From Bicyclus anynana (lineage: Eukaryota; Arthropoda; Insecta; Lepidoptera; Nymphalidae), in assembly GCF_947172395.1 (NCBI RefSeq), contig NC_069105.1, positions 4,836,001-4,900,000 of the forward strand: 64,000 nt of DNA. Reading direction: 5' to 3'. Below are positions 25,201-35,486 of this stretch, piece after piece (within the stretch, counting starts at the first letter, position 1; every line of letters begins with the position of its first letter). Under the pieces are notes generated by a model that searched no databases, had not been told where the DNA came from, and worked only from the letters and a program-made list of their open reading frames with translations. The position numbers were made by a program, and so were the translations under genes.

Positions 25201-25438
25201 ATATAACAAACTATCAGTATTTTACAAAACAGCCATAAAAATTCAAGATTATTCTTATGTACTCCAAAAAACTGATTGTAATGTTTTGTTTTACTTTGAG
25301 AAATAAAAATAAACGTTTGAATTGAAAATATTCTTAATATTTAACATAAATACCATACCATTTACCAACATACCAACAATTTGCTTAGTTCTCATTCTCA
25401 CCTCGACAATGCGACCTTACCATATCAAACAACAGCAT
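19205..25438 (-). CDS. CRBN: Cereblon, CRL4 ubiquitin ligase substrate receptor
   Basis: Eight exons on the minus strand: 25438-25402, 24879-24776, 24704-24214, 23296-23175, 22549-22410, 22267-22165, 20553-20409 and 19532-19205. All phases match and the total is 1,470 bases, 489 residues plus stop. Exon 3 is the Lon-like domain (FPGETVPMLF, AIQQDKLFGLL). Exons 4-5 form the helical DDB1-binding bundle. Exons 6-8 form the CULT domain, with zinc-ligand pairs CCAAC and CAMC and the three cage tryptophans in SWFPGYEW and VGW, followed by Phe across the exon 7-8 join. The family recruits substrates to DDB1-CUL4. Exon 1 (12 codons) is the weakest call; a start at 25423 or in exon 2 is possible. Intron 3 holds two LINE fragments and intron 7 the 113-bp array. 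The C-terminus carries an APDx repeat tail not known in the family. Confidence 0.92.
19208..19345 (-). repeat. 12-bp repeat encoding APDx tetrapeptides at the cereblon C-terminus
   Basis: The last cereblon exon ends in a degenerate 12-base repeat (GCACCGGACCGC-like). It is read as APDR, APDG, APNL, APDL, ASDH, APDD, APDD, SSDH and then a proline-rich end before TAG. It follows the conserved IVEYFVSELG segment. Confidence 0.7.
19658..20503. repeat. 113-bp tandem array, about 7.5 identical copies
   Basis: CGGTCCACTCG recurs at 19658, 19771, 19884, 19997, 20110, 20223, 20336 and 20449, exactly 113 bases apart, and by eye the copies look identical. On the minus strand each unit is the last 90 bases or so of the CULT exon (cysteine pair and tryptophans included), its GTACGTG donor, and the first 23 or so intron bases. 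The copy nearest 20553 belongs to the real exon; the others extend into the intron. Confidence 0.95.
20770..21065. repeat. Dispersed repeat, two partial units
   Basis: Two related stretches carry AAAGACTCCGCCA, GATGAGTCAT, and GGCGCAGACTACGTCGGAC, the same phrases as in the VPS26C intron at 15880-16080. They lie in cereblon intron 6. Confidence 0.4.
21425..21735 (+). pseudogene. Penelope-like element, GIY-YIG endonuclease fragment
   Basis: The frame reading LTTRVKEHIRSMKN, then SAIAEHVQASG and REEFLVPRKIRGI, matches the C-terminal region of Penelope-like endonucleases. After a stop and a frame change, LPTAWKPL continues the family pattern. It is a short decayed relic inside cereblon intron 6, plus strand, against the host gene. 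Confidence 0.6.
23338..23695 (+). pseudogene. RTE-type LINE fragment (linker between endonuclease and RT)
   Basis: The frame holds ENNRGSKVFARDLSIGQRQL and, after stops, SSRPEILSKV and DPRAELTRHYTEDI. This is the connecting region of lepidopteran RTE-like elements. It is broken by stops, lies in cereblon intron 3 on the opposite strand, and directly abuts the CR1-type fragment. Confidence 0.55.
23698..24175 (+). pseudogene. CR1/L2-type LINE reverse transcriptase fragment
   Basis: An open frame of 128 codons contains LLDFSRAFDTI, GVPRGSILGPLLFFIYTADI and MFADNTQLY. The catalytic box has ADN in place of ADD, so the fragment is inactive. A second frame continues after a stop at 24084. It ends shortly before the Lon-domain exon of cereblon. 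Confidence 0.7.
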
Positions 25439-25446
25439 TTTTTGAA

Positions 25447-25451
25447 GTTAT
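25447..25451. repeat. Left target-site duplication of copia element
   Basis: GTTAT directly precedes the 5' LTR and recurs directly after the 3' LTR at 36092-36096. Five bases is the usual copia-type duplication. Confidence 0.9.
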
Positions 25452-25719
25452 TGTCGTGAATAAGCTTTGTTGAAGGCGCCACTATTGGCGCGAACTTCGT
25501 GTCATAAATAAGTTTAGTTGAGGGCGCCACTGTTGGCGCGCAGTTCGTTGAGCGCCGCGTAAAAACGTGCTGCTCAGTAGGCACGCGCGAGCGAGTGAGT
25601 CTGTTCTTGACTAAGTGTGATTTTGTTTTTTTTAATTAATACAGTGTCTTGAAGAAACATTGTGTCGTGTGTGTTAAGTTATTTAACCTTTTCCTGCCAC
25701 AAATATATTTACTCCTACA
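25452..25719 (+). repeat. 5' LTR of copia element
   Basis: 268 bases, TGTCGTGAATAAG to CTCCTACA, with TG/CA ends. It contains two related GGCGCCACTNTTGGCGCG blocks. It matches the 3' LTR except for TTCGTT in place of TACGTT. Confidence 0.95.
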
Positions 25720-25737
25720 TGGTAGCAGTCCGTGGTT
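25720..25737 (+). other. Primer binding site
   Basis: TGGTAGCAG directly follows the LTR and is complementary to the 3' end of initiator methionine tRNA, the usual primer of this superfamily. The match weakens after nine bases. Confidence 0.6.
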
Positions 25738-26098
25738 GAAGTGGTACGGAAAGGACATGGTGTTCAAAGAGGTTAAGTTGAACCTGTGAGTGTGTTTTCG
25801 AACCGGCTTTTCCGAGTACTGGATATTAGAATCTTTTCACCAGGATTCAGAGGAGAACAAGTGGTAAGTCGTTAAAAAATTTGTTCAAAATTTAAAACGA
25901 TCTGAAATGAGTCAACTGTTCGTCGATGACGTAGCACGCTCGCACTTGCGGTGTCATACAAATTTTCCCTCCGCGCACGTTCTTTGTTGTTGTTCACTGC
26001 TGTGCCGGGAAGCCTTGCGTCTTGGCGCGCAGAGAACTTTATCACGTTTTAGTTTAAATTTGATTTGACTTTTTAAAATTTAAATTTTACATTTTAGT

Positions 26099-26491
26099 AA
26101 TCACCCAGCAAACTACAAAGGCTGTGAAGTTTATGTAGAAATCAACAAAAGAAAAAGAAATACTTCACGAAAAGACTATATAAAACCAAGAAAACAAACA
26201 GAGGATAAAGACCAACAACAAAGCACTGGAAAACAAGAAAATATACAAAAATTAGATAGACCCTTCGCATCAAAGGAGAAGGAACACGCATATACTAGAC
26301 AACACTCCTCAAGCCAGTTTAATACTAGGACATATGCAGAAGTCGCTAAAATTCAGAACAAAGATGAAACTACAACAGAATCTAAGCTAGAAATACTACT
26401 CACAAAACAAGCTGAAAAGCTAGATAAATTGATAGACCAAATGTCAATAATGATGAACTTATTGACCATAGTAATACAAAAGATAATCTAA
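26099..26491 (+). pseudogene. Jockey ORF1 (Gag-like), C-terminal remnant
   Basis: The frame starts within NHPANYKGCEVY, a pattern typical of the segment after the zinc knuckles in Jockey ORF1, and runs to TAA at 26489-26491. The knuckles themselves are lost by 5' truncation. The stop overlaps the ORF2 start as TAATG. Confidence 0.7.
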
Positions 26492-28146
26492 TGGCTACTC
26501 TAAGATTGGCAACATGGAATGTTAATGGTCTGATTGGACATAAGAGTGACGTCGAACTACTATTGAAAATCCACAAAATAGACGTACTACTGGTGTCAGA
26601 ATCTCATCTTACTACCAACCACAATTTTGCTATAAAAGACTATATAACATACACAACACCCCATCCTGATGGAACTGCCCATGCTGGAACAGCAGTAATT
26701 GTAAGGAAAGCTTTGAAACATGATATCCTTGAAGACTACAAAACACCTCACTTACAAGCTACAACCATTGTATTGTACGATAATCATGGGTCACTTACTC
26801 TCTCAGCTGTTTACTGCCCCCCAAAACCAAACCCAAAGGAAACTCACTTCACAGAATATTTTAAAACGCTTGGAAATAGATACATCTGTGGTGGTGACTG
26901 GAATGCCAAAAACGTGCAATGGGGATCACGACTAACTCTACCTCGAGGCAGAGAACTTAATTCAAGTATAATCAAAAATAACCTCAGTATTTTAAGTACA
27001 GGTGAACCAACTTACTGGCCTACAGATCCCAACAAATTACCGGACCTCTTAGACTTCTATATATATAAAGGGCTATCAAACTTGTATATAAGTATAGATA
27101 GTTTCTATGATAGTTGCTCAGACCATACACCAGTACTAAGTACGGTTAGTACATCAATAATTTCAAGACCCGCCAAAGAATGTCTATACAACAAACAAAC
27201 TGATTGGTCAGCATTCAGAAAATATATTGATACTAATCTATCGCTAAAAGTTCCACTCAAAACGAATGACGACATTGATGAAGCAGCAGAAACCATAACA
27301 AACATGATACAAACTGCAGCATGGATTTCTACACCGGATATAAGATACACGCCAGGTAGTAACAACTTACCCATGGATATCAAAAATAAGGTACTAGAGA
27401 AAAGGAGGCTCAGAAGAGTTTGGCATACTAGTCGTCATCCGTTGGACAAAAAGGCGCTAAACCTGGCAGCAGCGGAACTTACATCATATTTAAAAGACGT
27501 AGAAAATGACACATTGAAACATAAACTGATTAATCTGTCTGCTTCGAAAAACAATGAATATTCATTGTATAGAGCCGTAAAGACTAACAAAGCTTCGCCT
27601 GTAATCATAAAACACCCACTAAAACTAGATAATGGTACATGGGCCAGGAAAGATAATGAACGTGCGGAAGCCTTTGCCAAGTTTCTAAGTGAAGTTTTTA
27701 CTTCAAATAACGGCGACCCAGACACTGATAGAGAAGTCGCAGACTTTCTGGATAGCGACCTTCAACTAAGCTTACCAATAAAAAGCTGCACCCCCAGAGA
27801 GGTCTGGAGAGTAATAAAAGAACTTGAACTTCACAAAGCTCCAGGATTCTGTTTAATAACGGCAGAGGTCTTACTACAACTTCCAAGAAAAGCGATTGTC
27901 TTTGTGACTCAGCTTTTTAATGGCATCTTGAGAACATCCCACTACCCGTCTATTTGGAAAATTTCGGAAATTATTATGATACCGAAACCTGGGAAGCCAC
28001 CGCATCTAGTCACATCTTATAGACCAATAAGCCTACTACCAACATTGTCCAAGGTATTTGAAAAAATACCTTTGCTGATGATACAGCTGTATTGTGTAAT
28101 AACAAAGACGCAAATATGGCTTCAAATATTCTACAAGTACACCTGA
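26491..28146 (+). pseudogene. Jockey ORF2: endonuclease and N-terminal RT, broken by deletion
   Basis: 551 codons. The apurinic-type endonuclease motifs are all visible: TWNVNGL (residues 8-14), SESHL (about 37), GGDWNAKN (about 134) and SDHTPV (about 210). RT begins with LHKAPGF and SYRPISLLPTLSKVFEK. Directly after that the sequence jumps to the catalytic ADDTA region in another frame, so the palm segment between them, including the PQGS motif, has been deleted. The predicted product therefore stops early. ORF2 starts in the TAATG overlap with ORF1. The element cannot supply its own RT. Confidence 0.85.
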
Positions 28147-28745
28147 ACAAGATAAATTCATGGATGATTAAATGGCGTATCAAAGCTAGTTCCACGAAGT
28201 CAACACATGTGACATTTACCTTGCGAATGGACGAATGTACTCCTGTTAAACTGGGACTTGATATTATCCCCCATAGTGACACCGCAAAATATCTTGGGAT
28301 ACACCTAGACAAAAAACAAACATGGAGAACGCATATAGTAAAAAAACGCGATGAACTAAATCAAACCTTCAGAAAACTTAACTGGCTTATGGGAAGGCAT
28401 TCGCATGTCTCACTCAGTAATAAATTGCTCATTTATAAAACAGTAATAAAACCAGTGTGGACCTACGGCATTGAACTGTGGGGCACAGCCAAAAACTCAA
28501 ACTTGGAAATATTACAAAGATTTCAGAATAAAGTTTTAAAAACCATCACAAATGCTCCATGGTTCACTAAGATATCGGAACTACATGAGTATCTTGACAT
28601 AAAAACAGTAAAAGAAGAGGTTGAACTCAGATCAATGTGCTATAAAAATCGCATAAACACCCATGAAAATAAACTTGCTACTGCCCTCGGTCATCCAATA
28701 GATGTTAGAAGGCTAAAGCGCGCCTACATATGGGATCTCCTGTAA
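28076..28745 (+). pseudogene. Jockey ORF2, C-terminal RT remnant
   Basis: After the deletion joint the frame runs from ADDTAVLC through KYLGIHLDKKQTW and KPVWTYGIELWG to the stop at 28743-28745, the usual order for Jockey thumb and C-terminal regions. It is followed by a short 3' UTR and poly(A). Confidence 0.85.
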
Positions 28746-28950
28746 AAAAAAAAAAAAAATCAAAATAATAAGAATGTACAAATGTACAAATGAAATACAA
28801 AAAATTAACAAATAAAATAAATTAGCATGGCCTTCAATGGAAGGTCAGCTACACATGCCATGTAGTACCCACAAGCAATTTGCTTAAAGCTGTTGCAGCT
28901 GATTGCACAATAGTAATGAATTATAAAAAAAAAAAAAAAAATTTTACATT

Positions 28951-29948
28951 GTTGTAAATAATTTTTGAAAAAGACGGAGGGAGTTTGTTCTAATATGATG
29001 AATTTTGTTTTGTTTGTTTGGTTTGAATGTTCTAGTATGTGATGCGCTTTTGATCCCATTACAAGTTGATGATCAATCTCCGGCATACTTGTAAATAAGC
29101 AATCATATGTTTTTATTAAACAAAAATTCAGAGACAATTCAGAGAAGATGTTTGTACAATAAAGTGTTTGGTAGATTTCAGAGTGAAGATTAAATATTTT
29201 CTATTGTTTAATTTTTTTTGACTTGATATTTTTCAGAGTTTAAAATTCTTTTGATTAACAATTATTATTACAGTAGTAATTAAAAGTTCTTAATTTTTAA
29301 CTTTGATTTCAATGTTTAAGTGGATAAATTCTAATTAACTTTAAAATTTATGACCGACTATATTTTTTTTACTTTTCAACTTGAAGTGAAACTTAAATTC
29401 AAAATATTAGTAGAATTATTTTCTGAAGTTTGGTACCTTACTCTAATCTACCTTGTAGATAGACTTCGGTTGCTGGCCAAAGAAATATTTCTTTTTCATA
29501 AAATGAAATTCAGAGTTTAATTAAATGTGATTTAAATGATTGTTTAAACAAAAATATTTAAATAAACAAATTTTGTTCTGGGGTCAGTGACTGGATGAAA
29601 CTTAAGTTAAGTGGAGTCTAGTTAATTGACTAGGGAAATTTGAAGGATCTTACATTCTGCCCTACACATGTGCGTGCGCAACTGACTGATTCTTGTGGGT
29701 AACTCCCAAAATCAATTCTAAGTGAGTGGTGTGCATGTGTAGATAGCAAATCGAGTGATTTTAATTTCCTGTTCCGAATTATAACTAATTGATTTTTTAT
29801 GGTTCAGTAGCAATAAACATTGCTTAATGAGTTGCAAATGGAGAAATTTACCTGGTACAACTAAGTTTTAGAGAGTTAGAAAAATTCAGAGATTAATCAT
29901 TAAAAAAAAAAAAAAATTAATTAAGCCTGTTTTCCAAACCTGGATCAG
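28951..29948 (+). other. Copia leader downstream of the nested LINE
   Basis: About 1 kb without long reading frames, AT rich, between the LINE target duplication and the first Gag ATG. Six exact TTCAGAG copies lie here. Confidence 0.6.
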
Positions 29949-32900
29949 ATGGCGAACAATTCAGAGGTCTTTGGAGAGCTTGACGCACAAGTTTTGGAAT
30001 ATGAAGAGTACATAAGGACTAGAACTGAGATAGAAAAGAATTCATCTGGTGAAGGTGAGACTTTTAATCTTTAAATTAAAATCATGTTTGCCATTATAAA
30101 TTTGTTTATTAATTAAAATCAGAGCACTGTGAAAACAATTCAGAGGTCGAATATTTGAATGATTGAATCAGTTGGAATTCAATAACAAACTTTTGATATT
30201 TAAGAGTGAATGGTCAGATCTGACAATTTTCAGAGATAAACCCAGGTACTAATACAGAGAAAATTTTCACAGAACCTGCCATAACACCATCAGAAATAAT
30301 TCAGAGTGGGGTCAATGATAACGAGATTCAGAGCAACGATGCGAACAACACAATGGATCTTCAGAGATCATTGGTTTCAGCTCAGAAGTCAGCCAATGAA
30401 GTTTTGTCTCTCAGTCATGTCGACAAGGAAACAGAACGTCTTATAAAAAGTGCAGTTGATAATATCAACTTGGCACACAAGAGAGTTCTGGAAGCAGAAC
30501 GACAGAAACTGAAGAATATTGAAGTACAAAAAGCTGGACAAATCAAAGAGATGCCAGCCGGTCAAACCTTTGCAAACACCACCATGCAGTTGATACCCAA
30601 AATTCAGAGGACATATAAACTAACTTCCAAATCAAGTTATGAGGTTTGGTTGGACTGTCTCAGGACTGAACTAACGAGTTATCAGCTGATGTATCTGATT
30701 GATTCCAGCCTGCCAGGGCCAGTAGGATTGACAGGGGTTGAATTAGCCTTGCAAAAGAACTTTGTTAAAGATATTATAATAAGCCATATTGATGAAGAAT
30801 ACCACAAAAAGATTCTTGGAATGACAGAACCCACAGAGATTTTACGCAAACTAAGAGACAGCAGAAAGGGTGAGGTGATGTCGACCCCAACTTCCATAAG
30901 AACCAAACTTTACAATGTAGAAATGCCAGAAGTGAGGCGCACTGACTCAGCGGTCATAGCAACCACAGGAAAGGAGATGACTATGGAACAACTGAGGAAA
31001 AGTATACAAAGAATTCAGGAAGATGAAGAAAGTCATGATAATTCAGAGTCGACTCCATCAGTATCTCGTGTCAAAATACCAAAACAAAACAAGTGTCACA
31101 GGTGCAACAGCCCTGGGCACTGGAAACAGCAATGTCCTTTGATAAGGACAAACCAATGGTTTTGCTATTATTGCAACAGAGTGACTGATCATAGAGGAGA
31201 TCAGTGTCCCTCCAAGGTTGAGCATCCACAGTGGAACAATTTCAAAAGAAGATTCGACAGAGAAGATGAACCCAGTGCACCTCACGTCAAGAGGCCAAGG
31301 TTGATACAAAGTGGCAGTGGCTCGTACCAATTCAGGGGCCAAAATTTCAGAGGCAGAGGTCAGCCAAGAGATAGAGGTACAGGAAGAGGTTCAAGACATC
31401 AATATGCGGCACGGAGAGCTGAATATGAAGAGGGAGACACTACCCACCAAGAAGAAGAATATACAGAGAACGATTCAGTCTATGATAAACAACAAGGTAA
31501 GAAATTACAAGTTGAATTTATTGCAGACTCTGGTGCTACAGAGCACATAGTAAACAAGAGCTTTATTTTAACTGATTTTAAAGTCTCGAAAAATGGAATT
31601 ATCAAAAGTGCAAACAAAAATAAATGGGCTGACATTGCGATAGATGGTACTGGCAATCTGACTTTCAAAAGCAATGTAGCACAAAATAAAGTTATTAAAC
31701 TAGTCAATGTTATTGCTGCAAAGAATGTTTCAGAGAATTTGTTATCTTTACGCAAACTTGTAGATGCAGGGTTTTGTATATTTTTAAATGACAAAATATT
31801 CAGAGTGTACGACAAAGATAATAAGAAAACAATATTCAGCGGACAATATCAAAAACCAAATTGGGTTGTAAAATTTGAAGTCGAAAACGGTTTTGAAAAT
31901 TCAAGTTCAGAATCAAATGAGTACAACGAGTATAGTTGTACAGCTTGCATTGCTGAATTCAATGAGCCACTCGAACAATCACAGGCAAACAATGAAAGCT
32001 TGAATTCAAACAATTCGGAGGGAGTTAAGGAAAATTCCGGACAAGACGAGACATTTGTGCCTATGATTGGGAGGGAGAAACCAGAAAAGCTCATTGATTC
32101 AAACTCAGAGGATATCAATTCAGAGAAGGTTAATTCGGAGACGATTGATTTAGAGAAAACGTATACAGTAAAAGAGGCAGGTAATTTACCACGAAAAGTA
32201 CTGAATGGAGAAGATCCTGAAGATATAAAAAACCTTTTGCAAATGGCAACGGAATTTGCACCAACGAACCCACAATCTAATGAGTCTCTGAGTGACGGTA
32301 TGTTGTGGCACAAAAGATTAGGTCATGCGTCTTTAAATTACCTCAGAATGCTGCAAAAGAAAGAGGAAAGATTAAAACATGTCAAATTCGACGACTCAAT
32401 TAAAGAGTGTGAACAATGTATTTTGTCAAAAATGGAAAAGTTACCTTTCAAAGAATATAGAAGAAGAGCACAGAGGCCAATGGAAATTATACATACAGAT
32501 ATAATGGGTGTGATAAAACCAAACTCGTGGCCAGGACAAAAAAGGTATATCATAACATTCGTCGATGATTATTCTCGATATGCAAAAATATACTGCTTAA
32601 AAACAAAAAACGAATCAGGTGAAGCATTAGAGAAATATCTGACAACTACAAGGAATCATCTAGGTTCAAATGAGAAAGTATGTTACATCAGATCAGATCG
32701 TGGTACCGAGTACACGGGTGGAAAATTTGCAGAGGTTATGAAAAAGGAAAATATAGAACCAAATTATGGACCACCATACACACCAGAACTTAACGGAGTA
32801 GCTGAAAGATTCAACAAAACAATCGAGCAAAAAACCAGAGCAATGATGTGTGATTCTGGACTGTCAAACACAATGTGGGAGTTCGCAGTCGAAGCAGCAG

Positions 32901-33394
32901 TTCATTCTTACAATATCACACCACACAAATCAATCGATTATGAGGTTCCACTGTTGAAACTTTCACCGAATAGCAGATGTCACCTAGAAGAGTTAAGGAG
33001 GTTTGGATGCATTGCATACATGAAACTGCCAAAAGCAGAAACGAAATTCAGCAACACAGCTTTGAAAACAGTTTTGGTAGGACATACATCAACTGGTTAC
33101 ATTCTATGGCACCCGAGTTCTAGAAAATTCCTGGAATCTAGACACGTAAAATTCATAGAGAAGTTGGTGTACAAGGATGTGTACAAAAACAAGCCAGATG
33201 AGAAAAACACGAAGTATGCGATGATAGAATTCCATTCCAAAGAAGAAGATACTTCAGAGATCAAAGAGACAAACCTCGAAGGCGAGGAAGGCCTAAGAAA
33301 TCTGATTCAGAAAAACAGAAGCACAACGAACTTGCAAAACAAAATAACTCAGAAGTCACCGAAAAATCAGAGAAGAAATTGGGTGAACCCATAA
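29949..33394 (+). CDS. Copia Gag-protease-integrase frame, with probable 179-bp intron
   Basis: The main frame is open from before 30353 to the stop at 33392-33394. A better start is ATG at 29949: 35 codons plus one base, then a GTGAGA donor at 30055 and an acceptor CAG ending at 30233, after which the main frame is open in the matching phase. In residues counted from 30353, the zinc knuckle CHRCNSPGHWKQQC is at about 248. The aspartic protease DSGATEH is at about 392. The HHCC integrase head starts at WHKRLGH (about 652). The integrase core follows with HTDIMG, RSDRGTEY and PELNGVAER. The frame ends just before the RT frame, which is shifted by -1. These proteins package, mature and integrate the element. 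Confidence 0.85.
30055..30233 (+). other. Probable intron in the copia gag region
   Basis: Donor GAAG/GTGAGA, acceptor ATTTTCAG/AGATAAA, 179 bases. Read without splicing, the upstream ATG frame stops within a few codons of the donor; with splicing, both sides are open in phase 1. Confidence 0.6.
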
Positions 33395-35277
33395 AACCTA
33401 TTAGACCAAAAACATCTCAAAATCTACATGAAAGAAAAACAGAAGTGAAATCTCCAGAGAAACAAACAAACAAAAAAGAGCAACTAAATGAAGGACCAAT
33501 GACAAGAAGTAGATCAAAGAAAGTTACAGACACAAGTTTTGCAAGATACACAAGTGTCCTGGGATCACAAGAAGAACAAAAAGATGAGTTTGGTCATATT
33601 CTACTCGCAAACATACATAAAGATCCAACTACATATGAAGAGGCAATGAATTCAGAAGACAAAGAATCATGGATACAAGCAATAAACGAGGAACTAGAAT
33701 CGATGAGAGAAAACCAGGTGTGGAATATAGTCGATAGACCAAAAGAGACTCAAGATGGAAAGAAGCCAAACATAATCGATTCAAAGTGGGTATTCAAACG
33801 AAAAGTAGAGGAAGATGGAAAATCTAAATTCAAAGCCAGACTGGTGATCAGAGGATTCAAAGACAAAAATGTATACGGATTGAAAGAAACATATGCACCA
33901 GTCTCTAGATTATCTTTAATCAGAGCAGTAATATCTGTTGTTAACAAAGAAGATTTGGATATGTGCCAAATGGATGTGAAGACTGCATTTCTGTATGGAG
34001 AATTAGAAGAAGAAGTTCATATGGAAATTCCACTTGGCTTAGAAAATTCAGAGAAAACTAGAAAATACAAAGTATGCAAATTGAAAAGATCTTTGTATGG
34101 TCTGAAGATAAGTCCAAAGAAGTGGAACATAAGATTCTCAGAAGAAATGAGATCATTGGGTCTGGAAAACGATTTACATGATCCATGTCTATTTACATGG
34201 AGACAAAATGGTAAAGTAGCAACAGTTGTCTTATATGTAGATGACATGTTGATAATAAGCAACTGTCCAGAGAAAATGCAACAAATCAAAACTCACCTGA
34301 GTAAAGCTTTCCAGATGAAAGATCTAGGTGAACCGAAAAATTTCCTAGGAATGACAATTCAGAGAAACAGAGAAGAAAAGCACATAATAATCCATCAAGC
34401 TGCATACACGGAGAAAGTGCTAGAAAATTTCAACATGAAAGATTGCAAACCACAAAGTACACCAATGGTAACTCGCCAGGTGGATAACAGAAACAAGAGA
34501 CAAAAACCAGACTCGGAAAGTTTACAAGAAAGCACTGAAACAAAAAGAGTACCTTATAGAGAAGCGATTGGTAGCTTGATGTACCTAGCAAATGCTACAA
34601 GACCTGACATAGCATACGCAGTGAATTATCTTGCAAGAAAACAACTGAACCCAACAGAGGATGACTGGAATGATGTCAAAAGAATTTTTAGATACCTGAG
34701 AGGAACAACCAGCCTGGGATTGAAATACAAATCCACATCAGAAAACCTAGAAGCATTTACAGACGCTTCATTCAGAGACTGCCAAGATTCAACATCCACT
34801 GGTGGATATGTGATAAAGCTATTCGGAGATGTAATTGCTTGGAGAAGTCATAAGCAATCGTATGTCACACTATCCACTTGCCAGGCAGAATATTTAGCAA
34901 TGAGTGATGCTAGCCAAGAGCTCATATCACTGGATAAATCTGTGAGATACATAATAGGAAAAACATTGTATCCAGCAACGATCTGGTGTGATAACAGGTC
35001 AGCCAGAGACTGCACAGAGATGGATGGAAGTCACAAACTCAAGACATTCGATCAGAAAATTAGGGACATTCAAAAAGAGTTGGAACTCAGAGAGAAAACA
35101 GGGAACAGAAAACACATGGCAGATACTCATGGCGACTTTGTGAAGCAATGTGTGGATGAGAAAAAGGTCAAAGTACTCTGGATTTCAACAGAAGAAAATC
35201 TGGCAGATATAATGACTAAACCCTTGCCTCAAAAGTCGCACACATACTTGAGAAACAAGATCTCAGCCATGGACTAA
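33379..35277 (+). CDS. Copia reverse transcriptase-RNase H frame
   Basis: 632 codons in the -1 frame relative to the integrase frame, overlapping its end. The frame is open upstream of 33379 as well, through a basic RRRGRPKK stretch, so the true entry point may be earlier by frameshift. RT begins with NIIDSKWVFKRK, then MDVKTAFLYGELEEEV. The catalytic box YVDDM is near residue 285. RNase H follows with FTDASF and STCQAEYLAMS, and the frame ends after ENLADIMTKPLPQKSH. This is the standard Copia order and the frame is free of stops. Whether the -1 shift is programmed or a mutation cannot be told from one copy. Confidence 0.9.
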   Translation: MGEPIKPIRPKTSQNLHERKTEVKSPEKQTNKKEQLNEGPMTRSRSKKVTDTSFARYTSVLGSQEEQKDEFGHILLANIHKDPTTYEEAMNSEDKESWIQAINEELESMRENQVWNIVDRPKETQDGKKPNIIDSKWVFKRKVEEDGKSKFKARLVIRGFKDKNVYGLKETYAPVSRLSLIRAVISVVNKEDLDMCQMDVKTAFLYGELEEEVHMEIPLGLENSEKTRKYKVCKLKRSLYGLKISPKKWNIRFSEEMRSLGLENDLHDPCLFTWRQNGKVATVVLYVDDMLIISNCPEKMQQIKTHLSKAFQMKDLGEPKNFLGMTIQRNREEKHIIIHQAAYTEKVLENFNMKDCKPQSTPMVTRQVDNRNKRQKPDSESLQESTETKRVPYREAIGSLMYLANATRPDIAYAVNYLARKQLNPTEDDWNDVKRIFRYLRGTTSLGLKYKSTSENLEAFTDASFRDCQDSTSTGGYVIKLFGDVIAWRSHKQSYVTLSTCQAEYLAMSDASQELISLDKSVRYIIGKTLYPATIWCDNRSARDCTEMDGSHKLKTFDQKIRDIQKELELREKTGNRKHMADTHGDFVKQCVDEKKVKVLWISTEENLADIMTKPLPQKSHTYLRNKISAMD

Positions 35278-35486
35278 TTAATAAGGCACTTCTAAAATAA
35301 AGAATGAACTTTATGTAAAGAAAACAGATTTAGAAAATTGTTAAAGCACTTATTTATGTTTGCACTTAAATATAAATTTAACAAGACAAATTTCAGAGGA
35401 AAACCAATGCCGATTTTTGATTTCAGGACAGCTGTAACTTAACAACATGTAAACGATAATTACAGACAGAATCGAAGTTTCAAACT

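Larger units (their letters stand above)
26094..28938 (+). mobile_element. Jockey-clade LINE, 5'-truncated and internally deleted, nested in copia leader
   Basis: The insert is flanked by AAATTTTACATT at 26082-26093 and 28939-28950, a 12-base target duplication, and ends in a poly(A) run. It holds the end of ORF1, an ORF2 with endonuclease, and the C-terminal part of the RT, but the middle of the RT is missing. It interrupts only untranslated copia leader. Confidence 0.9.
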
